A stretch of DNA of 10,012 nt from Euperipatoides rowelli (GCA_003024985.2 PXIH01S0004738.1); one strand, 5' to 3'. Counted from the first letter of the stretch, positions 1-7,721 are shown. The notes: a model not told the origin generated them from the sequence alone. Translations and numbers: made by a program.

Positions 1-390
1 TCGTCCGTTTTACACAACGAATGAGCAATGCGTCGAAGTATAAATGAGCCTTTACTGAGTAAGGTTTATCTTGATATTTGAAAATACTGAGGCAATAAAT
101 GACAAAATAACACAAAAGCTTTAATCAGATTATCTTGGGTAAGTGTATATTGTCTTTCTTCAATGATAGACTTTTTTTTCAAGTGGTGAAAGTTGATGCA
201 AGAAAATTGCTAGAATTAAAAAAAATTCACAAGCCTCTAATGGAAAAGCCATAAAGATGTTGAAAACGATGTTTTTAAGAAGTGCTGATTCTTTGAAGAT
301 TTCTTACTTTATGAGTTTCACTAATTACATTAAGAATAGTTAGGTCTAAGATTAATAATATATGCTTCTAACACATTTTTTAATTGAGAG
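1..390. other. AT-rich non-coding flank, nothing recognised
   Basis: No open frame, RNA gene or repeat could be supported here. The stretch is AT-rich with several T and A homopolymers. It ends at the TA dinucleotide (391-392) that marks the left boundary of the miniature transposon. Confidence 0.6.
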
Positions 391-392
391 TA

Positions 393-891
393 CAGTAAAA
401 ACTGTGTTGAGAGACCCTGCTATTAGTGACCACCTGCCTTTAAGGACCACAATTTCATTGCACCAATCAATTTTTCACACAAATGACCTTCTATTAAAGA
501 CCACCTCTCTAATGTGACCAGTGGTCAGCTTTTTAAAATTGCAAGCATTGGATTCAACCTTTTTTGTAAGACCATGAGTGTTTTAGCAACTTGTTTCACA
601 AAATAGCAAGTTGGCCTTTTTTTATTCACAGACAAATACAATAAAAAAAAGTAAATTTAAATAAATACGTAAATGCCTTAAAAATATAACATTGTACTGT
701 AATTCAATACAGTATTTGGCTTTTTGAGAGAGCACTGTTTGTTGAAAAAAAGGGGAAAGTTTATTTTAGAAACCATCTCCTTTGAAAGACCGTTATTTAA
801 TAGCAGAAGCGTTGGTCTCTCAAGACCAGTTTCTTTTGAGAGATCTTTATTTCATGGCTAAAGGGGTGGTCTCTCAAGACAGGTTTTACTG
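393..891. mobile_element. Non-autonomous pogo/Tigger-like DNA transposon (MITE), 499 bp
   Basis: The left end (393-416) and the reverse complement of the right end (868-891) match at 22 of 24 positions, with consensus CAGTAAAAMCTGTSTTGAGA followed by GACC. Both ends abut a TA dinucleotide (391-392 and 892-893), the target duplication expected for the Tc1/mariner/pogo superfamily. CAG-starting termini are typical of its pogo/Tigger branch. There is no transposase frame inside, so it would depend on an enzyme supplied elsewhere. The ends carry subterminal motifs: GACCAC-like boxes on the left (429-434, 446-457, about 500-525), and GGTCTCTCAAGAC twice on the right (813-825, 868-880). These could be transposase-binding sites, which is inference. 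The superfamily call rests on termini and target site only. Confidence 0.85.
710..891. repeat. Internal TIR-like end giving a shorter nested or compound unit
   Basis: At 710-734 a second sequence resembling the outer terminus appears (CAGTA, then TTGAGAGA, then CA), directly preceded by TA at 708-709. With the right end at 891 it would delimit a 182-bp unit inside the larger element. Immediately to its left, 695-701 reads TACTGTA, the mirror of the terminus, so 695-714 forms a TACTGTA/TACAGTA hairpin. This fits two element ends meeting at a TA site, but the match to the outer terminus is only about two thirds of positions. Chance similarity or an ordinary internal subterminal repeat remains possible. 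Confidence 0.4.
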
Positions 892-893
892 TA

Positions 894-3250
894 CTTAGTG
901 CAAAGGCTTTTGTTTATAAAAGCAACTTTAAAATGATTTTATAGTGACAGGGTATTCTTTTGATGTCAGAAGTGTTTAAATGGATTCAAAATGCATAGAA
1001 CAATAAGTGAATATTAAAAACATTTCCATAAAATATTTTAATAAAGAGACAATTATTTAATGTCACTTATTATAAAGTGTACTAATAATAAGCCACATAT
1101 AATAATTCTCAAAAAGGTTAATTCATAAACTGATCTTACTAATTAATAAAAATTAAATATTATTGACTGTTACAATCTCTTCATTTCTGCATCAATTACT
1201 TAATAGAGTGATACAAAAATATAAGTAGCCTATACAAATTTAAAGTTTATTCATTATTAAAATTTATGTTTTTTGTAAAAAAAATAAACAAATTACAATT
1301 AATGGTCAGATTAACACAGTCGTCTTGAATAAAATTGTCTAAATATATTTACTACCTTAAAATAATTATATTTTCATTATCTAACAAAGCCTAGCCTATA
1401 TCCTTATATAAAATATACAACCTTGTTAGCTTCTTATTTGAACACTTTCCACATACACAAATATTCTCTGATCTGACCAATAACGGTGGTAATCTCAAGG
1501 GTCTATATTTGATATTATTATATCTATCATTTTGCAATACCCCAAATTAATGTTTGTAACTCATCAGTCTAATAAGTGCTTACTGCTTCTCTCCTATAAT
1601 GTATCTGTATATCGTTTATTTCTTCTCTTGTCAAAGAAATACAACCCAAGCTCAATTCTGATATACCTTGATATTGTTCCTTTTATGAATATTTCTTATA
1701 ATGAATTTCTATAGTTTCCATTTTTTTATGTGTACTTAATTACTGACTCAAATTCTTCTGAAGCTAAAGTATTTGAACAGAATAAAATGTAAACAATGTA
1801 AATAAGCTTCTATTGCTCAAACAAATCTCTTCTAATTATGCAGACAAATCTTCGAACATCTTGGATATTTATTTTTAATCAAAATTATTATGTGCACTTT
1901 CTTTTTGTTTTTTAAATAATCATTTCCTCAAGTTACATAGATTAATGATATTTAAATAATCAACTTTATTTCTTATTAATGGTAAGGTTAATTGAAATTT
2001 GGTCATGTATTGGTAAATTGTTCTCAGCCAATTGCATGGAGAAATATGGCAAAAAATATTTAGAAACAGCATATTGATATTATCATATAGATGCAAGCAT
2101 GCATGTATTTTTATAATAACCATATGACATCAATCAAATCTATGGCAGACTTATCTTATTCAAATGGCAACATATTTGTGCTTTATTCTAAAATGTCTGA
2201 ACATTACCAATTACCATAAAATGTTAGCACATTATCAATCTCCTGCTCATCTTTTTAAAATATTTTTTCTTAATCAGATCAGTTTTGTCACAAATATAAA
2301 TAAGCAGAATTGCTACATTTTAATCCATTAGCAGATTGACCATTATGGAAACCATGTAAATTACTGTATTGTGCTTTCAGTTTAGTTTTTTTTTTCTGTC
2401 TTGATAATCCTCATGTGAGTTTTACAACTTCCATTGTTCTTTACAAGATCTTTTCAGACCTTGTTACTAAGGAATTAGGATTCTCTAAGGAATTAATTCC
2501 CCAGTGAAAGAGTAAATTGAACTCCATTATTTTTATTAAATCAATTAAATCAATTACCAATATCTAATTTGCAAGTGAAAATTATTTAATTTTTGAACAA
2601 TTAAATGATATCAGTATTAGATTGAATGTCTGGATCGATTTAAGTGAGGCTCAGGGATAAAAATGTTGATTTGAATCAATAACTGAAATAATAACGTTGG
2701 AAAATATTCTATAAATATTTCTAATTTTAATATAATTTTATTCTTAATTTCAATTAAACAATAATAAATTTTCCATTATTTTGAATTAAATCAAAATAAT
2801 AACAGAGTTACATTAGAATCAAATAAAGGCAAGAACATGTCATTTAAAAAAAAAAAAAAAAAAAGATTTATGATAAATTTCAAAACAATATTTTGTGACA
2901 ATAAATACATTTAATGTTTAATAATTATAAAAATTTAAAATAACAACTGCTTTTAAACTGCCATTTACAAAGCCTGTTTCTATTTCCTTTGTATTCAATA
3001 AAAATGTCAGAGCTGGAAATGGGTGAGTTTAGCAAATGGTGTCTGCAAGCATAAAAAGTGGAGGGAAATGTAAATATTTGTCAATTAACTGCTAGCAACC
3101 ACACCCAATTTATAATTATTTTATGTTTTAATTCAACAATTTTTCTTTCTTTTTTTTTTTTAAATAAATAATATGTTAATGAATAAATAAAATTTTGATG
3201 ATTTTTTTTTTTTTTAATATGTTAAGATTAAAAGGAAAAAAAATAATAAA
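894..3250. other. Long AT-rich intergenic or intronic DNA without a gene
   Basis: I see no convincing coding region on either strand. The open frames here are short, of biased AT-driven composition, and show no domain motif. Small-scale features are simple: a direct repeat of CTAAGGAATTA at 2467-2477 and 2485-2495, a doubled AAATCAATT around 2537-2556, a 19-base poly(A), and poly(T) runs near 3150 and 3203. No element termini or hairpin-bearing RNA genes were recognised. Confidence 0.6.
2846..2864 (+). repeat. Poly(A) tract of 19 bases
   Basis: This is an uninterrupted run of 19 A residues, the longest homopolymer in the window. It could be the tail of an old retroposed sequence, but nothing upstream resembles a SINE, LINE or processed transcript. 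No flanking direct repeat was found, so it is reported only as a homopolymer. Confidence 0.9.
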
Positions 3251-3303
3251 TATACAGTATTGACAGAGTTTGGAAAGTATATTTATTTTGAAGCCAGCTA
3301 AAA

Positions 3304-3412
3304 ATACTAGTTACTTAAAAAAGAAAAATGTAACAAGCTACATTGCAAAGTACTACTGTATTCACAAGAAAGTACTGTACCGTAGCTAATTACTTTACAG
3401 ATATACAGTATT
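3304..3412. repeat. Cluster of short TTACT/GTAAC and TACAGTA motifs
   Basis: Within about 110 bases the sequence contains TACTAGTTACTT (3305-3316), TGTAAC (3329-3334), AGTACT (twice), GTAGCTAATTACTTTACAG (3382-3400) and TACAGTATTTTAC (3404-3416). Several are inversions of each other, so the stretch can fold on itself. Motif mixtures of this kind occur in degenerate non-autonomous DNA transposons of many animals. No pair of terminal inverted repeats or target duplication could be fixed here, so the origin is unresolved. Confidence 0.35.
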
Positions 3413-3419
3413 TTACAAA

Positions 3420-4210
3420 CAGGGAGAATATGTAAGAAAATTTCTGTCAAGAATTTGGCATAGCTCTAGTAGGCGTTATGTAACGACCTCCCTCAAAAAT
3501 TCTATGAATATTAAACTATTTTAAAGTACCTGGTATTGCCCGGACTTCTTAGAATAACCAAAATGAAAAAAGATAATAAAAACTGTCTGCAGATCAACAG
3601 CAGTAGTGTGTTCAAGTTTAATGGTAGCAGGCCTATATTTTGCACCAGATCGGTGTAAGGATTTATGATTGTATAAAGAACTTACATACAGTACATAGAC
3701 ATTCGGAACTCAATAGCACAATAACGAAAGAAGCCACAGCAGAAAGGTACATATTGGTAGAAATACTGTTATGTACAATAAAAACTGGATTTTTTTGAAA
3801 AAAATTGAATTTCTTTTTAATTCCTGTACTGTAATTGGTTACTACGAAACTCAGCAATAACATAATAACACTGTTATAACAGTGTTTTACTGTGTGTAAG
3901 AAATAAAAATGATCTGCGAAAAAATCTAAAAAAATTTTTTTTTTTAAATTATTTATAAAATTATATGCAAAACAGAGATGTGTTGCCAATGTCAGGCTGA
4001 GGGTTTGGGGATAGTTGCAAGCCCTCACACACCCAACAGAGGCAGCACCCTAAAAGCTAAGTTTTTATGGTTCTCAGTGATTAATCTGAATAAAGATATA
4101 ATTAGCCTTTTGACTAATTATAGTAGACAAATTTTAGCAAAAATATGTATGATGTTCATAAGTAAATAAATTTTAATACTGAAATATTCATTATTAGAGA
4201 GGTATTTAAA
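3420..4210. other. AT-rich non-coding stretch
   Basis: The longest open frame is a 121-codon minus-strand frame (3663-4028). It is rich in Phe, Leu, Asn and Ile, has no recognisable motif, and spans a perfect palindrome, all of which fit a chance frame in AT-rich DNA. A 63-codon plus-strand frame (3978-4169) is likewise unsupported. Bases 3977-4060 are more GC-rich than their surroundings (CAGGCTGAGGG, CACACACCCAAC) but were not identified. Confidence 0.55.
3867..3886. repeat. Perfect 20-bp palindrome
   Basis: The 20 bases AACACTGTTATAACAGTGTT are identical to their own reverse complement, with no mismatch. The right side runs into TTTTACTGTG, which echoes the TTTTACTG end of the miniature transposon at 884-891. 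It could be a residual transposon end-to-end junction, a cruciform-prone site or chance. No matching partner terminus was found nearby. Confidence 0.7.
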
Positions 4211-4214
4211 AAGA

Positions 4215-4287
4215 TAGCATTTTGGCTAATTATGCTGAGCCAAAAATAGCAAAATCTTATATTTATTAGAATTTGGCTAAAATGCTA
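4215..4287. repeat. Inverted-repeat cluster built on TAGCATTTTGGCTAA
   Basis: Bases 4219-4227 (ATTTTGGCT) pair with 4238-4247 (AGCCAAAAAT) across a 10-base loop. A further copy of the motif in the opposite direction lies at 4272-4287 (TTTGGCTAAAATGCTA), matching the first (4215-4229) with two differences. Related pieces (TTAGCC, TTTTAGCAAAA) occur at about 4100-4145. This looks like part of a non-coding palindromic repeat family, possibly a decayed miniature transposon, but the full boundaries are not visible. Confidence 0.45.
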
Positions 4288-4678
4288 GTGGCAGCTTAAA
4301 CGCTGGGTTCTAAAAACTTTACAAAAACTCTAAAAAATAACGTTTTGAAATTAGTACAGAATTTTCTTCTAAAAATTAACAATTTTGTATTGAAAAAAAT
4401 TAACGGAGTAAGCATTTGGCTGTGAGTCGTCTAAAATGATACCCATAAGACAAAGCATTTTAATTACTACATCCCAAGATTAAAATTATTAATTTGAGCC
4501 ATAAGTTTAATTATGTTGATTTTCTGTTTCTGGACTAATGGGGCTAGGAGGTAGACACTGCATGAGTTAACTGCCGGCTCTACAAGGGTAATCAACTCCT
4601 GGTATAACGGGCTATACATACAGTATACCAACCAGGTTATAAACAACACACTATGGCTCGCACCTAGTTGCACAGAGC

Positions 4679-4686
4679 CTATATAG
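4679..4686 (-). promoter_or_regulatory. TATA-like box (CTATATAG), weak
   Basis: CTATATAG is palindromic, and on the minus strand it is followed by a GC-richer stretch and a short leader to the ATG at 4502. A TATA box at this position would suit an RNA polymerase II promoter or an LTR U3/R border. AT-rich DNA produces such boxes often by chance, and no start-site motif is clear. Confidence 0.15.
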
Positions 4687-5054
4687 AACAACACATGACA
4701 ACACAAAATAACATAAAACTGGACAAACTAAACATTTAGATACAATTCTATTTTATTGGTTTTTCTTCTATCTTCATACTCTCTGTTAGTTCTCTTCATT
4801 TACCGTATGTTGTCAAAGGCTATCCTCCATTCTTGAGATTTATTCCTTTTTGTCAGATGATTTTCCCTGCTATGAACTTGTTCAATTGTAATTTTATTTG
4901 AGCTTGATTGAATTTTATTTATTTGTTTTCTGTGGCTTTACACTGCCTCTTTTCTGTTCAACTCTTTGATTTTTTCTTTCAGGATGGGTATTTTCATCAC
5001 TTTGCTTGCGGTCACAATGTTTCAATTAACTTGCTTGTTTAAAACTACTCTGCT

Positions 5055-5065
5055 CCCCCCCCCCC
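5055..5065 (+). repeat. Poly(C) tract of 11 bases
   Basis: An uninterrupted run of 11 C residues, unusual in this AT-rich context. Its length is prone to sequencing error, which matters for any minus-strand reading frame proposed across it. Confidence 0.9.
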
Positions 5066-5277
5066 ACCTAGTTTGTCCTTAGCATTTTCCATTCTTGTGG
5101 TTAGTTTTAAAAAACTGTTATACCTAAGATCCTTGTTAATTTTGATTCTTTTATTTTTTCCCTTTGCCTTTTTCCCTCCATTCGGCCCCTTCTTTTGTAA
5201 TGCTCAAGATTTTCCGATCAGGTGTTTGGTCTTGTTCTAGTTTGATACACACTTATCAAGTCATTGTAAAATATCAA

Positions 5278-6026
5278 TTTATTCCACATTCTGCCCNCCA
5301 CACAAAAATTTTAATTAAACTTAATTATAAGAACTTCTGTGTTGATTATAGGGCACTAAACATCACAGAATCGATCAATTTCCAATGCCCAGAATCGATT
5401 AAATAATCCAGCAATTGGATGGGCAATATAATATACATAACTGCTTTAGATTTAACAATGGGATATTGGCAGGTATGTATAGATGAAGCAGATCGGAAAA
5501 AAAAAAAGTAATTTGTCACACATGCGGGACTATATGAATTCAAAGTCCTTAGCTTTGGTCTGAAATGTGCTCCTGTAACTTTCTCACGACTTATGTCAAA
5601 AGTCCTTGCAGGTCTGATAAGTACTTGTGTTCATGTCTATTTATACGATATATTGATTTATTCCAAAACTTTTAATCAACATCTAAATGACTTAAGTATA
5701 GTTTTTTTCAAGTCCGAGAAAGGAAAATTTATTTATAAAACTTAAGAAATGTCAATTTTGCCATTTAGAATCAAAATTTCTAGGTAAAATTATTAAAGAA
5801 GGAAATGTCTAAATTGACCCTTCAAAAACTGTAGCAATTAATAAATTTGTGAAGCCGAAAAATGTAAAAGAGTTCAACGCTTCTTAGGAATGTGTGGTTG
5901 GCTTCGTAACCACGTTAAAAATTATGCAGTGATAAGCAAGCCACTAGTTGAGCTAACAAAAATGAAAGTTAGGTTGTTTAGCAAGACAGTTGTGAACTAG
6001 CTTTTCAAAATCTGAAAACGGTTTAA
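5278..6026 (+). pseudogene. pol: Reverse transcriptase domain, broken, 5'-truncated
   Basis: In normal form this domain copies element RNA into DNA in cytoplasmic virus-like particles. Visible blocks in order are FCVDYRALN (about 5332-5358), TALDLTMGYWQV (5440-5475), THAGLYEFKVLSFGLK (about 5515-5562), VYLYDILIYS (5635-5664), a CQFCHLESKFLG block (5750-5785) and RFLGMCGWLR (5878-5907). The catalytic YxDD box reads Y-L-Y-D (5638-5649), with the first Asp codon replaced by a Tyr codon at 5644-5646, so polymerase activity should be lost. Breaks are in-frame stops at 5404-5406, 5509-5511 (just after an 11-A run), 5743-5745, 5810-5812, 5885-5887 and 5998-6000, with frame changes near 5745, 5878, 5985 and 6026. 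Homology begins at about 5278, so the fingers region and everything upstream is missing. An N lies at 5297 inside the frame. Confidence 0.9.
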
Positions 6027-6040
6027 TTATAGTTGAGACA

Positions 6041-6425
6041 GTACTTGTGCTACTGAATTTTAAAAAGAAATTCTATCTAGAAACTGATGCTTCTGGAGAT
6101 GGCCTAGGGACAATTTTATCCCAATTGGATGATAATACTCAAAAGGTGGTAGAGTATGCCAGAAGGCTATTACAAGGAGCAGAAAAGAGTTATAGTAGTA
6201 CAGAAAGAGAAAGCTTGGCAGTAGTCTGGGCAGCAAAGAAGTTCCGAGGATACATCTCAGGAAGTTGATTCATTATGATCATGGACCACAATGCTCTGTG
6301 ATGGCTCCTGAAAACTCGGGACATCCAAAATCGACTGACCAAATGGGCTCTCAGACTGCAAGAGCCCATTTTTGATGTAGTATATCAGCGTGGAAAAGAC
6401 AATATTTTGCCCAACGCACTGTCAA
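6041..6425 (+). pseudogene. pol: RNase H domain, two in-frame stops
   Basis: This domain would degrade the RNA strand of the RNA-DNA hybrid during reverse transcription. One frame carries the family landmarks: FYLETDASG with the first catalytic Asp (gat, 6086-6088), EYARRLL, STERESLAVVWA with the catalytic Glu, MDHNAL with the next Asp (6284-6286), LTKWALRLQE, and the closing block GKDNILPNALSR. TGA stops interrupt it at 6266-6268 and 6299-6301. In the last block an Asn stands where family members normally have the final Asp of the (A/P)DALSR motif, a further likely loss of a metal ligand. Frame is otherwise kept from 6047 to 6643, so this is the best-preserved part of pol. It follows reverse transcriptase directly and leads into integrase without a gap. 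Confidence 0.9.
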
Positions 6426-7169
6426 GAAGTACCGAGTTAAAGGAAGAGGATTCAGATATAAACCTAGAATGCATATCCCTTCACTTTAAGTATGGTACAA
6501 TCTCATCAATAATATTAGTTCAATTTTTTTTGTTTTTAGAAAACATAAACGAGTTGACAAAAGCACAGTTAGAGGAAGATTGCGTAATGTTATTAGATCT
6601 AGAATCTTGGAAAACATTAAAGAAAAGAGAAGTACGGACATAAACAATTACAAAAAGTACATTCTAGTAGATAATATAGTAACTTATCATCCCCTAAAAA
6701 GCAAAGAGGAACCAAAACATGTAATTCCAAATAAGTTAATTGACAAGGTGATATCGGCATTCTATGATAAACCTTATAATGGACATCTAAAAACAGAAAA
6801 AAAAATCAAAAGGATTAAGAACATGGTTCACTGGCAACATCTTTACAGAGATGTTAAGAATTACATAAAATTCTGTCATACCTGTCAGCTCACTAAGGGA
6901 AACAAAAAACTAAAAGTACCAATGAAAATAAATTTTGTGGCAAAACCTATGAAGTTGGTAGGAATAGACCTTATGGGTGCATGTCCTAGATCAAGGCAGG
7001 GTCATCGTTTCATATTAATAGTCATTGTAGACCATTACTCTGTGTCGAAGCTATTCCAGTAAGAAATTCCAACATCACTATTGTCGTACATCACCTAGTA
7101 GAATTTTTCTGCAGATTTGGAATACCAATGAGAATACTATCTGATAATGGCCTGCAATTTGCTTCGTCC
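6426..7169 (+). pseudogene. pol: Integrase, N-terminal finger and first half of core, cut off at an N
   Basis: Integrase inserts the DNA copy into host chromosomes. After a linker (6426-6640, in the RNase H frame) a frame change near 6640 leads into LVDNIVTYHPLKS and the finger region. There GHL (His at 6784-6786) and CHTCQ (Cys at 6874-6876 and 6883-6885) are present. The usual first finger His appears as Tyr in AFYDKP (about 6764-6766), so the HHCC zinc site is probably incomplete. The first core Asp is in GIDLMG (gac, 6967-6969). A small deletion and frame change near 7040-7047 precede a clean stretch of 41 codons (7047-7169), which includes LSDNGLQFAS with the second core Asp (7143-7145). 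The reading stops at the N at 7170, and the rest of the core is found only after 8464. Confidence 0.88.
7091..7169 (+). repeat. 79-bp exact direct repeat, copy A (integrase core)
   Basis: These 79 bases are identical to 8464-8542. They encode the integrase block around LSDNGLQFAS and end directly before the N at 7170. Identity over 79 bases in a heavily mutated element implies either very recent duplication or the same molecule represented twice. Confidence 0.97.
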
Positions 7170-7170
7170 N

Positions 7171-7255
7171 TATAATAAATAGGCTAGTTATTTATGAAAT
7201 TGAAAGTTCAAACCTTGGAAGTAAGCAACCTATAATGTTAATGTATATGTTTGTA
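7171..7255 (+). repeat. 85-bp exact direct repeat, copy B
   Basis: These 85 bases, starting directly after the N, are identical to 9928-10012, the last bases of the window. At 9928 they are the continuation of the retroelement's 3' non-coding region, so the same role is inferred here. Confidence 0.97.
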
Positions 7256-7403
7256 AAATATGATATTCAAAAGTTTGATGTGTTTGTTCTTCTGTAAAAT
7301 TAAGGGAATATTTAAGATGTAACTTGAAAAGTTAAGATTTTTTTTTATGTCTCAGCCATCAAAACATAATTCTAGTATACCTAGAATCGTGAAATTTGTG
7401 ATA

Positions 7404-7435
7404 ATGCTTTCACTCCAGAGTGTAAGCATCATCAG
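7404..7435 (-). repeat. Hairpin next to a CTGATGA motif (minus strand), upstream of the polypurine tract
   Basis: Bases 7404-7414 pair with 7419-7429 at 10 of 11 positions around the loop CCAG. On the minus strand the hairpin follows CTGATGA (7435-7429) directly and contains GAAAGC. Short CTGATGA-hairpin-GAAA modules recur in non-coding parts of animal retroelements. Here the function is unknown, and a hammerhead ribozyme fold does not fit. Confidence 0.6.
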
Positions 7436-7677
7436 AATAAACAGGGAGGAGATGTAATGTGAGCCCCAGACCTGAAACCAATATGTTTTATTTAGTATAA
7501 TGTTTAAAATAAGCCAGAAAATTTAATTAATATTCAATCTATAAGCAAAAGTTTAATTCATAATATATTAAAATATATAATTAAATATGATTTTGTTATA
7601 TTAAAAAATAATTATAATAATCATTACATTTTGTACAAATAAACAAATCACTTTATTTGCTAATCTGTAATCATGTC

Positions 7678-7721
7678 AAAATAATATTTCTATTTTATTC
7701 ATTGTGAATAAATATTATTTT
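7678..7721. repeat. Inverted repeat, 12-bp perfect arms
   Basis: AAAATAATATTT (7678-7689) is the exact reverse complement of AAATATTATTTT (7710-7721). The 20 bases between them contain a further pairing of TTATTC (7695-7700) with GAATAA (7706-7711, overlapping the outer arm). It lies about 225 bases inside the putative LTR and overlaps an AATAAA at 7706-7711, so a role near polyadenylation is possible but unproven. Confidence 0.7.

Larger units (their letters stand above)
4470..5277 (-). other. Unassigned region, possible minus-strand element leader; no plus-strand gene
   Basis: The plus strand is pyrimidine-rich and has no supported gene. Reading the minus strand from 5203 down to about 4733, the sequence is purine-rich with Lys- and Asn-rich frames. 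These are broken by several stops and by an 11-base C run (5055-5065) across which the frame would have to shift. It then becomes less AT-rich (4690-4540), with a TATA-like box and a leader containing GTTATACCAGGAG and AGAGCCGGCAG. An ATG at 4502-4500 opens only 11 codons (MAQINNFNLGM) before a stop. The order resembles the end of one reading frame, an LTR or promoter, a leader and a gag start. No LTR pair, primer-binding site or domain motif confirms that, and no family was recognised. Confidence 0.2.
7171..7452 (+). mobile_element. Distal 3' untranslated region of the retroelement with polypurine tract
   Basis: The first 85 bases are shared with 9928-10012, which tie this stretch to the region downstream of pol. 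It is non-coding. It ends in AGGGAGGAGA (7443-7452), a purine run directly followed by TGTAATGTGAGCC. A polypurine tract abutting TG is the normal primer site for plus-strand DNA synthesis and the start of a 3' LTR. A hairpin lies just upstream at 7404-7429. The role is inferred from position and composition, because no second LTR copy is available for comparison. Confidence 0.6.

Noticed and set aside
1532-2123. Short frames at 1532-1714 (+) and 1920-2123 (-)
   Set aside because: 60 and 67 codons, hydrophobic and AT-driven, with no recognisable motif or supporting context.
2846-2864. Poly(A) tail of a SINE or processed pseudogene
   Set aside because: No upstream retroposon body, promoter boxes or flanking duplications were seen.
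3527-3544. Helitron-like 3' hairpin (CCTGG...CCCGG, either strand)
   Set aside because: The stem is very short with a mismatch, and no CTRR end or Helitron start was found at the expected spacing.
3663-4028. 121-codon minus-strand open frame
   Set aside because: Composition is that of AT-rich chance frames, no domain or motif is visible, it overlaps a perfect palindrome, and no promoter or splice context supports it.
3978-4169. Short plus-strand frame with MCCQCQ start
   Set aside because: The CxxC look is confined to the first residues, the frame is short, and the rest has no domain character.
7404-7435. Hammerhead ribozyme
   Set aside because: CTGATGA and GAAA are both present on the minus strand, but a seven-base spacer precedes any helix II, the GAAA is inside the hairpin stem, and no matching helix I and III with a cleavage site was found.
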